Positions 8,510-17,332 of a DNA stretch of 64,000 nucleotides are shown piece by piece (the stretch's first letter is position 1; every line of letters begins with the position of its first letter). The notes under the pieces were generated by a model. The model worked only from the letters and a program-made list of their open reading frames with translations. It was not told the DNA's origin and did no database searches. Made by a program: the position numbers and the translations under genes. Origin of the DNA: Flavobacterium ajazii. Its GTDB lineage: Bacteria > Bacteroidota > Bacteroidia > Flavobacteriales > Flavobacteriaceae. The stretch lies in assembly GCF_010614725.1 (NCBI RefSeq), contig NZ_JAAEHL010000006.1:124001-188000 (forward strand), read 5' to 3'.

Positions 8510-9961
8510 ATGAAATCAAAAATTTTGTCTCTCGTTGTAGTTGTATTTTTGATCTCCTGTACAAAATCTACAACAAAAAATGAAACTACAAATGTTTCTG
8601 ACAGTACATCATCATCTCAGTTTAAACCTGCAAGTTTAGACGAACAAGTACTATATAATCGTGCATTTGAAGCGGTAGTTTGGGGAATTCCAGCCGTGAA
8701 TTTTGAATTGCTAAATGAAAGTTTAGCAAAAGCAAAAGGTAATTTCAATCAAATTATTTATTGGTCAGGACTGATTAATTCAAAAAACCAGACATTAACA
8801 CCTAACCCTGATGTTATCTATATCAATCCTTTATATGATACTAGGAAAGGGCCGGTCGTTTTAGAAATTCCGGCAGTTGATGGAGCTTCTTCACTTACGG
8901 GAAGTCTTGATGACGGCTGGCAGACAGCAATTGAAGACATCGGCCCAGCAGGTGTAGATAAAGGAAAAGGAGGAAAATATATAATTCTTCCGCCAGATTA
9001 TAAAGACAAAGTACCTTCAGGGTATATTCCGATGCCTTCTTCAACTTATACAGGATTTGCAATTTTGCGTTCCAATCTTACTGACGGAAGCCCAAATGAT
9101 ATTAAACGTGCGGTTGAATACGGAAAACGGGTTAAAATTTATCCTTATTCACAATCAGCAAATCCTCCGGCTACTCAGTTTTTAGATTTATTAGAAGTTG
9201 ATTTCAGCAACACAATTCCTTATAATTTTCATTTTTTCGAAGTATTAAATGAGTTTGTACAACGCGAGCCTTGGTTACCAAGAGATTTAGTTATGATTGA
9301 TTTTTTGAAATCAGTTGGTATCGAAAAAGGGAAACCTTTTGAAGCAGATACAAGAAAAAAAGAAATCCTTGAAGCAGCGATAAAAAATGCCGGAAAATGG
9401 ATTGACAGCAGATATCAAGCTATTTTTAAACCGTCTTTTTATAACGGAACCAATTGGGCATTACCTGCATCTCCGGATGTTCTAAAAGCTTTAATGTCAA
9501 ATTATACAATACCTAATATTTATCCGGTAAGCGATAGAGCTATTAGTTATTCAATGGCTTATTTCAGTTCTAAACATTTAGGAACGGGGCAGTATTACTT
9601 AATGTCAATTAAAGATGATAAAGGTGAAGAGTTTGACGGATCAAAATTGTATCAACTACATTTACCGCCAAAGGTCCCTGTAAAGTTATATTGGTCAATA
9701 ACGGTTTATGATCGCGAAACTCATGCCTTGATCAAAAACATGAAATATTCCAGTCGAGCTTCAACATCTCCGGGACTTCAAAAAAATGCTGATGGATCGG
9801 TTGATATTTACTTTGGTGCAAAAGCTCCAGAAGGTAAAGAAAGTAATTGGGTTCCAACAGATCCGAAAGGAAAATTTGAATTACTGGCTCGTTTCTATGG
9901 ACCTGAAAAAGCTTTTTTTGAGAAAACCTGGAAAATGGATGATGTTACCGAAGTAAAATAG
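8510..9961 (+). CDS. DUF1254/DUF1214 lipoprotein
   Basis: The 483-residue protein begins with a lipoprotein signal (lipobox LISC, C17). The N-terminal half matches DUF1254 (YNRAFEAVVWGIPAVNFE; TPNPDVIYINPLYD), and the C-terminal half matches DUF1214 (VPVKLYWSITVYD; APEGKESNWVPTDPKGKF). These fused domains are widespread, but to my knowledge have no proven biochemical activity. It is the last gene of the sulfatase cassette and is followed by a strong bidirectional terminator. Family is sure; role is open. Confidence 0.9.
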   Translation: MKSKILSLVVVVFLISCTKSTTKNETTNVSDSTSSSQFKPASLDEQVLYNRAFEAVVWGIPAVNFELLNESLAKAKGNFNQIIYWSGLINSKNQTLTPNPDVIYINPLYDTRKGPVVLEIPAVDGASSLTGSLDDGWQTAIEDIGPAGVDKGKGGKYIILPPDYKDKVPSGYIPMPSSTYTGFAILRSNLTDGSPNDIKRAVEYGKRVKIYPYSQSANPPATQFLDLLEVDFSNTIPYNFHFFEVLNEFVQREPWLPRDLVMIDFLKSVGIEKGKPFEADTRKKEILEAAIKNAGKWIDSRYQAIFKPSFYNGTNWALPASPDVLKALMSNYTIPNIYPVSDRAISYSMAYFSSKHLGTGQYYLMSIKDDKGEEFDGSKLYQLHLPPKVPVKLYWSITVYDRETHALIKNMKYSSRASTSPGLQKNADGSVDIYFGAKAPEGKESNWVPTDPKGKFELLARFYGPEKAFFEKTWKMDDVTEVK

Positions 9962-9987
9962 ATTATCGCATATTTCTAAATATTAAT

Positions 9988-10031
9988 AAAAACTCCATTC
10001 TGTTTCAATTCTTAAACAAAAGGGAGTTTTT
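9988..10031. terminator. bidirectional terminator
   Basis: AAAAACTCC (9988-9996) pairs with GGAGTTTTT (10023-10031) across a 26-nt loop. It separates the plus-strand DUF1254 gene from the convergent EamA gene, and both orientations have A/T tails. Confidence 0.7.
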
Positions 10032-10038
10032 ATATTTT

Positions 10039-10926
10039 CTATTTTTTATAAGATAAAAATTTTAGAGAAATAGTCTTATCGTAAAAAGTAATCCGGATTC
10101 CGAAAAGTAGAATAATACCACCTAAAACCATCTGCAATGTTATTTGCTCTTCCAAAAACAGCCAGGCTAATATTGAGGTAATTACAGCCTGACTCAACAA
10201 ACTCAGAGAAACTCTCGTAGCCCGCATGTGCTGTGTTGCATAACTAACCGAAAGCCACGCACACAACTGGCAAATTACAGCCTGCAATACCAATACAAAC
10301 CAGCCTGTATCTGAAAACCCGGTGAAAGGTTCATTTAGGCTGTAACACAAAATTCCCAAATAGATACTTGAAGCAAATAAACTGATGGTCATAAACGATA
10401 AAACATCCACTTTTGAAAGTACATTTTTGCTGACCAAAAGATAAATTGAATATAAAATACCGGACAATACGGCAAAAAGAAAAGCCTGATCGAAATTCAA
10501 TTCGACAAAAAATTCAAAGCCAACTAAAGTCACCATTCCGAATAAAGACACTATGGTTCCAATCCAGAAATTAGCTGCAGGTTTTGATTTCAGAAACAAA
10601 AAAGAACCGATTCCAACCCACACCGGAGATAAGTTCGTCAACAAAGAAGCCTGTGTAGCACTCGAATCTTGAATGGCGATATTCCAAACCGCTACATCTG
10701 ATGCAAATAAAATTCCGCAAAGTGCTGCTAAAAGAGTGAATTTTAAAGTTGGCAACTTAAAGTTTTTGCTCAAAAGTACATAAGGTAAAAGCAAAGTCAC
10801 CGCAAAAAACATTCGGTAAAAAGCAGAAATTAATCCCGGAGTCAAACGTAATTTTACCAATATGGGAAAAATTGAGATGCAGAGAATACCGCAGATTAGA
10901 GCTAATCTTGGTTTGGAGAGTTTCAT
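10039..10926 (-). CDS. EamA/DMT-family transporter
   Basis: This 295-residue integral membrane protein has about ten hydrophobic segments in two EamA halves. Family features include SAFYRMFFAVTLLLPY in the first half, SSATQASLLTNLSPVWVG near its end, and QAVITSILAWLFLEEQIT in the second. Members export metabolites or amino acids, but the substrate cannot be read from sequence. The ATG is 23 nt downstream of a TAATTTTG -7 box. Single gene, convergent with the sulfatase cassette. Confidence 0.92.
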   Translation of the reverse strand: MKLSKPRLALICGILCISIFPILVKLRLTPGLISAFYRMFFAVTLLLPYVLLSKNFKLPTLKFTLLAALCGILFASDVAVWNIAIQDSSATQASLLTNLSPVWVGIGSFLFLKSKPAANFWIGTIVSLFGMVTLVGFEFFVELNFDQAFLFAVLSGILYSIYLLVSKNVLSKVDVLSFMTISLFASSIYLGILCYSLNEPFTGFSDTGWFVLVLQAVICQLCAWLSVSYATQHMRATRVSLSLLSQAVITSILAWLFLEEQITLQMVLGGIILLFGIRITFYDKTISLKFLSYKK

Positions 10927-10948
10927 TTTTGTATTATTAAACAGAATG

Positions 10949-10956
10949 CAAAATTA
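10949..10956 (-). promoter_or_regulatory. -7 promoter element (TAATTTTG)
   Basis: The minus strand reads TAATTTTG 23 nt before the EamA start, giving a short leader. It matches TAnnTTTG; the -33 element is unclear. Confidence 0.55.
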
Positions 10957-11086
10957 GCATTTTGAAACTGTTCTTATCATAAAGAAATATTAATCTGAGA
11001 ATTCTATTTTGAAATTTAGGTGCAAAGGTTCAGAGTTTACAAGTTCTTTAAACTCTAAAAGTAAAAGATATCTTTTCAGAAAATCA

Positions 11087-11126
11087 AAAAGCCCAAAAAG
11101 AATAGAATTTTTCCTTTTGGGCTTTT
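11087..11126 (-). terminator. Rho-independent terminator
   Basis: AAAAGCCCAAAAAG (11087-11100) pairs with CTTTTGGGCTTTT (11114-11126). On the minus strand it follows the stop of the 175-aa secreted protein gene within a few bases and ends in a T-run. Confidence 0.85.
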
Positions 11127-11129
11127 AAA

Positions 11130-11657
11130 TTAGTCTTTCAAACTATATAATATTTTTTGAAAATCGGCTTTAAATGTATCTTTCTTATCTTTAGATGTCC
11201 AGGACATTACTTTGTAAAAAGACTTTTTAGTTTCAACTATTCCAACCAAATAATAGATTTCCATATTGGCTTCTTTATCAAAATAAGTAGCATCCGCCTC
11301 TATAAAATTAATATCCCCAATTTTTTTAGAAACAGGCTTTGATATCGTTTTCTTCTCCTCATCTGCTAAAAAGTCTTTCATAAAATCATTATAAAAATCA
11401 TCTACAGAAGTGTAGTTTAATTCGATGTAACCTAATTCTTCTTTAGTATCATAAATTACACATCCATAAACTTCTTTAACCTCGCTTTTATACTGAATAG
11501 CCGCAGAAGTGTTTAACCCTGCCGTTTTATTCATATAATCCGGTAAACTAATATCAAAGGTATGACCGGCTTTATATTGTTTCAATTTAGTCTGGGCAAT
11601 AGCAACCGTACTCGTAAAAGCTAAGGTCATTATAAAAATGGTAATTTTTCTGTTCAT
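11130..11657 (-). CDS. secreted protein of unknown function
   Basis: The 175-residue product has a standard signal peptide ending TVAIAQ. The mature part (GHTFDISLPDYMNKT, then YYLVGIVETKKSFYKVMSW, ending LKD) resembles small periplasmic PsbP/DcrB-like alpha-beta proteins in general character, but I cannot assign it to a family. There are no cysteines beyond one and no catalytic motif. It has its own terminator. Function unknown. Confidence 0.8.
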   Translation of the reverse strand: MNRKITIFIMTLAFTSTVAIAQTKLKQYKAGHTFDISLPDYMNKTAGLNTSAAIQYKSEVKEVYGCVIYDTKEELGYIELNYTSVDDFYNDFMKDFLADEEKKTISKPVSKKIGDINFIEADATYFDKEANMEIYYLVGIVETKKSFYKVMSWTSKDKKDTFKADFQKILYSLKD

Positions 11658-11725
11658 TTTATTGATATTAAATATATTGATTTCTGTAATTCGAGTTGTA
11701 TTGGAGAAGTTCTTCTTTAAAAATT

Positions 11726-12127
11726 TTAGACTATCCCCTTCTCTAACATTTCCAGCATTACCGGAGAAGCATTTTTAAACGTCGGGTCCTGTTCAATAAT
11801 ACTTCCGGCGTTCTTTTTATTTACTTTGAAAGTCACATCATTGTCTGTAGTAAAAAGCAAAGCTGTCAGAAACGGTTTTTTAATATACGAACCTAAGATT
11901 AGCAAAGCTTCTTCTAAAGTATGAATGCTTTCAATTTCTTCTGTTTTGTAACGTGTTGTCAGCGAAATCGAAAATGTATCATCTTCATTTAGAACTAATC
12001 TAAAATATATGTTTTTAATCTCGGTATCGCCCATGGTTTTGGCCAAAGTCAGTTTTGCGAAAGTTCCGCTTTTGATGCTTTCTTTAACCCGTTCACAAAA
12101 AAGGGCAAATATTGGTTCGTAGGACAT
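11726..12127 (-). CDS. conserved cytoplasmic protein of unknown function
   Basis: The 133-residue protein has no signal peptide or membrane segment. It begins MSYEPIFALFCERVKESIKSG and ends with a short helix after PTFKNASP. The even mix of strands and helices and normal codon use make it a real gene. I do not recognise the family with confidence. It lies just beyond the enoyl-CoA hydratase on the same strand, across an intergenic repeat, so it could be co-transcribed with it. Confidence 0.7.
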   Translation of the reverse strand: MSYEPIFALFCERVKESIKSGTFAKLTLAKTMGDTEIKNIYFRLVLNEDDTFSISLTTRYKTEEIESIHTLEEALLILGSYIKKPFLTALLFTTDNDVTFKVNKKNAGSIIEQDPTFKNASPVMLEMLEKGIV

Positions 12128-12167
12128 TTTTTAAGGTTCTAAACTTTTACAATCTTTGTTTATTATA

Positions 12168-12256
12168 TAAACACAAAGGTCACATTTTTTAGCTAAAGAT
12201 TAAATGGATTAAATCTTTGCGAATCCCTGTGTGATCTTTGTGTGACTTTGTGGAAT
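12168..12256. repeat. intergenic word repeat (ATCTTTGCGAA/CTTTGTG family)
   Basis: This gap holds CACAAAGGTCACA near its left end and ATCTTTGCGAATCC, GATCTTTGTG and GACTTTGTGG near its right end, giving an imperfect inverted repeat. The same words occur in the gap at 32641-32740, so it is a dispersed element rather than a gene-specific site. Confidence 0.6.
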
Positions 12257-12259
12257 AGC

Positions 12260-13042
12260 TTATTTTCCTGTAAATTCGGCTTTGCGTTTTTCTAAAAATG
12301 CAGTGGTTCCTTCTTTAAAATCCTGCGTTCCAAAGCATTTCCCGAATGATTTTATTTCAGTATCAAAACCATTTTTACCATCTTCAAAATTAGCATTGAT
12401 TGCTTTTATTGCTTTTCCAATTGCAAAAGGAGCATTTTTAATGATTTTTTGCGCAATGACATTTGTAAAAGACAAAAGTTCTTCTTGTGGCACAACATGA
12501 TTTACTAAACCGTAATCTTTAGCTTGTTCAGCAGTAATCATTGCTGCGGTCATAATCATTTCCATTGCACGGCCTTTACCTATTAATTGAGGCAGGCGTT
12601 GTGTTCCTCCATAACCCGGAATTAATCCTAAGCTTACTTCTGGTAATCCCATTTTAGCATTATCAGAAGCAATTCTGAAATGACACGCCATCGCCAATTC
12701 TAATCCACCTCCTAATGCAAATCCGTTGATTGCTGCAATAACCGGTTTTTTAAGTCCCTCAATATAATCAAAAAGAGATTCCTGACCTTCAGCAGCCAGT
12801 TGCACACCTTCTACAATAGTATAATTCGCAAATTCAGAAATATCGGCACCGGCCACAAAAGCTTTTTCACCGCTTCCGGTCAAAATTATAATGCGAACAT
12901 CTTCATTTTTACTTAATAATTTAATTGCTTTGCTAAGATCGCTGATAGTCTCTTTATTCAAAGCATTTAGCTTTTCAGGTCTGTTAATCGTTACCGTTGC
13001 TATTTTTTCTTCTATAGAAATTAAAATATTTTCGTAGTTCAT
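12260..13042 (-). CDS. enoyl-CoA hydratase/isomerase (crotonase) family
   Basis: Starting at the ATG at 13042 gives 260 residues, the normal length for the family; a longer frame upstream only reads through the preceding kinase gene. The oxyanion-hole segment AGADI (64-68) and GGGLELAM (111-118) are present, and both catalytic glutamates of true hydratases, E115 and E135, are kept, with IPGYGGTQRL following. The enzyme should hydrate 2-enoyl-CoA in beta-oxidation or a related pathway; chain-length preference is unknown. It starts 10 nt after the stop of the histidine kinase gene, so they share a transcript. Confidence 0.93.
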   Translation of the reverse strand: MNYENILISIEEKIATVTINRPEKLNALNKETISDLSKAIKLLSKNEDVRIIILTGSGEKAFVAGADISEFANYTIVEGVQLAAEGQESLFDYIEGLKKPVIAAINGFALGGGLELAMACHFRIASDNAKMGLPEVSLGLIPGYGGTQRLPQLIGKGRAMEMIMTAAMITAEQAKDYGLVNHVVPQEELLSFTNVIAQKIIKNAPFAIGKAIKAINANFEDGKNGFDTEIKSFGKCFGTQDFKEGTTAFLEKRKAEFTGK

Positions 13043-13052
13043 GACGCTTATT

Positions 13053-14522
13053 TTATGAGTTCGTAATAGGCAGGATAACCCTGAATGTAGTTCCTTTTCC
13101 GTAAGTTGACTCAAAGGTAATCGTTCCTTTGTAATTTTCGATGATGTTTTTGATAATTCCGAGACCAAGTCCCATACCACTGGTTTTGGTCGTAAATTTT
13201 GGTTCGAAGATTCGGCTAATATCTTGTTTCTGAATCCCGATTCCGTTGTCTTTCACTGCAATTTCAACATCCTCGTTTAGCCTTTTTACACTAACTACAA
13301 TTGATTTCTGAAACTGACTTTCCGGAATAGCCTGAGTGGCATTTTTAACCAGATTCGTAATTACACGGATTAACTGCGTACGGTCCATTTTGGATATAAT
13401 TTCTTCTTCATCACTTTCAAAAGAAATATATTCTTCGTTGAAAATATCCAAAGCCAATTCAACAACCTCAACAACATTTAAGGTTTCATTTTGCTGTGCC
13501 GGCATCGAAGCAAAGTTCGAAAACGCCGAAGCTACAGCCGTCATGGTATCAATCTGCTGAATTAAGGTTTCAGAGTAATCGTTCATTTTCTGCTTTACAT
13601 CAGGAGCAGCAGGGTCAAACTTTCTTTGGAAACTCTGAACCGTCAGACGCATTGGCGTAAGTGGGTTTTTAATTTCGTGTGCAACCTGTTTTGCCATTTC
13701 CCGCCAGGCTTCTTCACGCTCACTTTGTGCTAATTTGATGGCACTCGTTTCGAGCTTGTCTACCATTCCGTTATACGCTCTAATCAGAAAGTTAACTTCT
13801 TTACTGTTGGCTTCCAGAACAATCTTTTCATTTTTCTGATCCAAATTGGTTTCTTCTAAACGATCGGAAATGGTTTTTAAAGATTTTGTAATATAAGTCG
13901 AAAGGAAATAAGCCAATGCAAAAGCCACAATCAGCATGAAAGAATACACCTGACTTAAACGGATCAAAAATGTATTCAGCTCATTGTCATAATAACCATC
14001 GTCCTCTAAGTACGGAAGATTCAGGATTCCAAGGGGTTTGAATTTTTCGTCTTTAATTAAACTGTAGGAAGACCTGTTTTTAACTCCGTCAATGGTTTTA
14101 ATATCTACAAAACGTTTTTCGATGGAGGAGCGAACGAGTTTTAAAATAAAATCCGGAATTGGCGGCGGTGCTTTATCAACGGCAAAAGACTCTTTTGATG
14201 ATTTTAATAATTTTCCGTTAAGGCTGTAAATATTGATTTCAATTTTGTGAATCTGAGCTAATTCATGGATTTTATCTTTGAAAATCAAATCCAGATTTTG
14301 GGTCTTTAGCGGATAAGTTGTAGTTGAAAGAACATAATTAATGTGTTCTTTCACCGCATTTTCTTTTCGTTCTAAACGTTCCTGATGGTATTCTTTGGCC
14401 TCAGTCTTAAACTGAATAATCGAAATGGAAGCTAATAAAAAAGATGCCACAACAATCAATACAATCATCGACAGGAATATCCTGGTACGAAGTGAGAGCA
14501 TTGACATTTTGAAGTTTAGCAT
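13053..14522 (-). CDS. NtrY-like sensor histidine kinase
   Basis: The 489-residue kinase has an N-terminal transmembrane helix (about residues 12-30), an extracytoplasmic sensor region, a second helix near residue 200, a HAMP-like linker, a HisKA dimerisation helix with the phosphoacceptor motif VAHEIKNPLTPMRL, and an ATPase domain with NLVKNATQA, DNGIGI and GMGLGLGI. HEIKNPLTP is the signature of NtrY-type kinases. No response regulator gene is next to it. It sits downstream of hemH-hemJ and directly upstream of the enoyl-CoA hydratase. An alternative Met six residues in is possible. Confidence 0.92.
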   Translation of the reverse strand: MLNFKMSMLSLRTRIFLSMIVLIVVASFLLASISIIQFKTEAKEYHQERLERKENAVKEHINYVLSTTTYPLKTQNLDLIFKDKIHELAQIHKIEINIYSLNGKLLKSSKESFAVDKAPPPIPDFILKLVRSSIEKRFVDIKTIDGVKNRSSYSLIKDEKFKPLGILNLPYLEDDGYYDNELNTFLIRLSQVYSFMLIVAFALAYFLSTYITKSLKTISDRLEETNLDQKNEKIVLEANSKEVNFLIRAYNGMVDKLETSAIKLAQSEREEAWREMAKQVAHEIKNPLTPMRLTVQSFQRKFDPAAPDVKQKMNDYSETLIQQIDTMTAVASAFSNFASMPAQQNETLNVVEVVELALDIFNEEYISFESDEEEIISKMDRTQLIRVITNLVKNATQAIPESQFQKSIVVSVKRLNEDVEIAVKDNGIGIQKQDISRIFEPKFTTKTSGMGLGLGIIKNIIENYKGTITFESTYGKGTTFRVILPITNS

Positions 14523-14529
14523 TTTTTTT

Positions 14530-14610
14530 AATTATAAATTGTGAATTGTAAATTATGAATTATTCGGTTTGCGTTATAATTTACCATTAACAATTCACAA
14601 TTTATCATTA
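14530..14610. repeat. imperfect inverted repeat in intergenic gap
   Basis: The left arm (about 14530-14562, containing ATAAATTGTGAATTGTAAAT) and right arm (about 14576-14610, containing ACAATTCACAATTTATCAT) are near-perfect inverted copies. They fill the whole gap between hemJ and the kinase gene. Confidence 0.7.
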
Positions 14611-15159
14611 TTTCTTTTCTCTAATTCTTTTATAAAAACGAAATCCCAGTATAATTAAAACCGAGAATAAAATAATTCCGATTACGCCGAAAATCCAGTT
14701 GATGGCACTTTTTAAAACCACTAAAAATACAACAGCAAACAAAATAATCGTAGCGCCTTCGTTCCATAAGCGCATAAAATTATTCGAATATTTCACCTCA
14801 TTATTTTGCAGCTGTTTAAAAATCTGATGACATTTTCCGTGGTATAAATACAACAGGAAAACGAAACATAGTTTTACGTGCATCCAAGGCATTTTAAGCC
14901 AGGCATTTCCTAAATCGGTGAAGAGCAGCATCCAAAAAGCAAAAATACTCGCCAAAACCGCCGATGGCCATGTAATAATGTACCACAAACGGTAGGCCAT
15001 AATTTTGTATTGCGCCTGAAGAATTTCTTTTTCCGGCGAAGGTTTTTCACTGGCTTCTATTTGGTAAACAAACAAACGCACAATATAAAACAAACCCGCA
15101 AACCAAGTAATTACAAAAATAAGGTGTAACGATTTTAAGTAATTATAGTACTCCATCAT
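14608..15159 (-). CDS. hemJ: protoporphyrinogen IX oxidase HemJ
   Basis: This 183-residue membrane protein has about five hydrophobic helices and the HemJ/UPF0093 signature: LKSLHLIFVITWFAGLFYI at the N-terminus with the conserved His12, then a central YRLWYIITWPS, HVKL and YHGKCH, and RLWNEG late. HemJ converts protoporphyrinogen IX to protoporphyrin IX, the step just before ferrochelatase. The location 54 bp after hemH on the same strand, within a heme locus that has no hemG or hemY, strongly supports the assignment over a generic CopD-like label. The ATG pair at 15159/15156 leaves the start ambiguous by one residue. Confidence 0.92.
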   Translation of the reverse strand: MMEYYNYLKSLHLIFVITWFAGLFYIVRLFVYQIEASEKPSPEKEILQAQYKIMAYRLWYIITWPSAVLASIFAFWMLLFTDLGNAWLKMPWMHVKLCFVFLLYLYHGKCHQIFKQLQNNEVKYSNNFMRLWNEGATIILFAVVFLVVLKSAINWIFGVIGIILFSVLIILGFRFYKRIREKK

Positions 15160-15162
15160 AAA

Positions 15163-15208
15163 GTTTTTTTTCTTTACTCTTTCTTCTAAAGTCTTTGTTC
15201 TTTCTTCT
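15163..15208. repeat. pyrimidine-rich word repeat
   Basis: The hemH-hemJ gap is almost pure T/C on the plus strand, with TTCTTTACTCTTTCTTCTA and GTTCTTTCTTCTATTCTC as near copies. It resembles one arm of the other intergenic word repeats, but no partner arm is present. Confidence 0.4.
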
Positions 15209-15213
15209 ATTCT

Positions 15214-16227
15214 CTATTTAGCCCAGTCATTAATCCAATTCGAAACCGTCTGACACCATTCATCATCATCATTAAGACAAGGAATTGCCAAGAATTCTTC
15301 TCCGCCATTTGCTTCAAAATCTTCTTTGGCACGCATGGCGATTTCTTCCAGAGTTTCTAGACAATCAGAAACGAAAGCTGGTGTAACAACTGCCAATTTC
15401 TTAATTCCTTTTGCAGGCATATTGTCAATTTCAACATCTGTATAAGGTTCTAACCATTTATCACCTGCCAAACGAGATTGGAAAGTCAAACTGTATTTGT
15501 CTTCCGGAAGTCCCAATAATTTAATGACTTGTTTTGTCGTTTCGTAACATTGGTGACGGTAACAGAATTCATGCGCCGGAGATGGCGTGTTACAGCATGA
15601 ACCGTCAATTTTACAATGCGATTTTGTTACGTCTGTTTTACGAATATGACGTTCCGGAATTCCGTGATACGAAAACAACAAATGATCATAATCAAATCCT
15701 ACTAAATGTTTCTGAATAGAATCTGCTAAATTCTTGATGTAATCTGGTTTGTTATAAAATGCCGGAACATCTGTAAACTTCATATGTGGAAATTCCTTTT
15801 TACGAATTTCCTCTGCTTTCACTAAAATTGTCAAAGTCGAAGCCATTGCATATTGTGGATATAATGGAAAAAGCATTACATCTGTAACTCCTTTGTCGCT
15901 CAATTCCTGAAGTCCTTTTTCAATAGTCATGCTTCCATAACGCATTGCCAGCGAAACAGGAACATTTACTAAAGGTTGCACTTTTTTCTGCATTCTTTCT
16001 GAAAGAACAACTAATGGTGAACCTTCTTCCCACCAAATTTTTGAGTAAGCATGTGCCGATTCTTCCGGTCTCTTTCTTAAGATAATACCACGAACTAATA
16101 ATGCTCTCAATAAATACGGAACGTCGATCACGTATTTATCCATTAAAAATTCATCTAAATAAGGTTTTACATCTTTTGGAGTTGGACTATCTGGTGATCC
16201 TAAGTTTACTAATAATACGCCTTTCAT
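15214..16227 (-). CDS. hemH: ferrochelatase
   Basis: The 337-residue enzyme inserts Fe(II) into protoporphyrin IX to make heme. The catalytic His188 (FSYHGIPERH) and Glu291 (DCLETLEEI) are present, along with the N-terminal LLVNLGSPDSP. An insertion after the active-site His carries five cysteines (C205, C211, C212, C222, C227). An internal cysteine set of this kind has been reported to hold a [2Fe-2S] cluster in some bacterial ferrochelatases, so a cluster here is plausible but not shown. It is the first gene of the minus-strand hemH-hemJ-kinase transcript, with a TACTTTTG -7 box upstream. Confidence 0.97.
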   Translation of the reverse strand: MKGVLLVNLGSPDSPTPKDVKPYLDEFLMDKYVIDVPYLLRALLVRGIILRKRPEESAHAYSKIWWEEGSPLVVLSERMQKKVQPLVNVPVSLAMRYGSMTIEKGLQELSDKGVTDVMLFPLYPQYAMASTLTILVKAEEIRKKEFPHMKFTDVPAFYNKPDYIKNLADSIQKHLVGFDYDHLLFSYHGIPERHIRKTDVTKSHCKIDGSCCNTPSPAHEFCYRHQCYETTKQVIKLLGLPEDKYSLTFQSRLAGDKWLEPYTDVEIDNMPAKGIKKLAVVTPAFVSDCLETLEEIAMRAKEDFEANGGEEFLAIPCLNDDDEWCQTVSNWINDWAK

Positions 16228-16271
16228 TATGTATCTTGCTTTTAAGCTTTTATTTGTTTTTAAAATTTCGG

Positions 16272-16279
16272 CAAAAGTA
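16272..16279 (-). promoter_or_regulatory. -7 promoter element (TACTTTTG)
   Basis: The minus strand reads TACTTTTG about 45 nt before the hemH start. It matches TAnnTTTG and is the likely start of the hemH-hemJ-kinase transcript. Confidence 0.55.
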
Positions 16280-16339
16280 TTTCATGATACTTTATCGAAA
16301 TATGATATTTATTACTTTTTAATTATTGTGGAATATCTA

Positions 16340-16376
16340 AAATCAATTTCTCTCGCAGATTCGGGAGATTGAGCAG
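16340..16376. repeat. short intergenic word repeat
   Basis: CTCTCGCAGATTCGGGAG and GATTGAGCAGATT are overlapping near-repeats of a GCAGATT word. They lie between hemH and the AraC-type regulator. Their function is unknown. Confidence 0.35.
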
Positions 16377-16410
16377 ATTATTTATTTTGTACTAATTCGT
16401 GACTAACAAA

Positions 16411-17286
16411 TTAAACATTCGCATTAATCGACATCAAATATTTTTTTGGTGTTGTTCCGAATTTCTTTTTGAATGCAGCTATAAAGTGACTTCCTGTGCT
16501 GTAACCGATTTTCAATCCTACTTCGTTTACATTATAAGAACCGCTGTCTAAAAGTTTTCTGGCGAAATCCATTTTGTAATCGAATAAGAAACCATAAACC
16601 GTATCGCCATAAATTTGTTTGAAACCCATTTTAAGTTTTTTCAAATTCAGACCTATTTCATCTGCCAATTCCTGTAATCCTGGCGGTTCGGCCATATTGG
16701 CAATTACAATTTCCTTTGCTTTTCTGATTTTCAAAACATTGTCCTCATCAATCAAAAACGGACATTGTTCTGCGTTTGGATCTTCGGTTCTGTTGAAATA
16801 CAGACTTAATAGTTCGTATCCTTTTCCTTTATAATACAGGTTTTTTATGGATGGATGAAGGTTGTAATGAAATAACTGACTCAGCACAATTGCCATTGAT
16901 GGACTGATGTTTCCTTCGTTATAATACTTCTTATCCTTATTGTCTGGACTTAAAAAAGTAATATAATCGGCTTCGGCAGAAAATAATGCGTGAAATTTTT
17001 TGATCGATACTATTACTGAAATCGCCCACGAGTTTGGAGCGAGTTCTAAATTAAGAGGTAATTCTTTCTGCGGATTATACAAAAGCAATGATTTTTCTTC
17101 TTTTAGTTCTAAAGCATAAGTGCCCTGATTGAACAAAAATCTGGCATTGCCTTTTATCCCAAAATGAAACTGTATCAGGCCTGTACCTACAATTTCATAC
17201 TGTGCAAAAAATGGTTCGGCACCGTCGTTTTGAAAACGGATCAGCGTAAAGTCGTCTTCAATTTTTATAATTTCCTGAGAACCCAT
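16411..17286 (-). CDS. AraC-family transcriptional regulator in the heme locus
   Basis: The 291-residue protein has an N-terminal cupin-like sensing domain and a C-terminal pair of helix-turn-helix motifs: LQELADEIGLNLKKLKMGF, then the second helix region VNEVGLKIGYSTGSHFIAAF followed by KKFGTTPKKYL. It is transcribed away from hemA and lies between the two arms of the heme locus, so regulation of heme or iron genes is the natural guess. A palindrome in the shared intergenic region (17333-17349) could be its operator or that of another regulator. No ligand can be inferred. Confidence 0.9.
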   Translation of the reverse strand: MGSQEIIKIEDDFTLIRFQNDGAEPFFAQYEIVGTGLIQFHFGIKGNARFLFNQGTYALELKEEKSLLLYNPQKELPLNLELAPNSWAISVIVSIKKFHALFSAEADYITFLSPDNKDKKYYNEGNISPSMAIVLSQLFHYNLHPSIKNLYYKGKGYELLSLYFNRTEDPNAEQCPFLIDEDNVLKIRKAKEIVIANMAEPPGLQELADEIGLNLKKLKMGFKQIYGDTVYGFLFDYKMDFARKLLDSGSYNVNEVGLKIGYSTGSHFIAAFKKKFGTTPKKYLMSINANV

Positions 17287-17332
17287 AGCGATATTTTTTT
17301 GAAACGAAAATCAAAACAAAGTTCAAATGTTA

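Noticed and set aside
13043..13180. Longer N-terminus for the enoyl-CoA hydratase
   Set aside because: The extra 46 residues overlap the end of the histidine kinase in another frame and are absent from the family; the ATG at 13042 gives the normal length.
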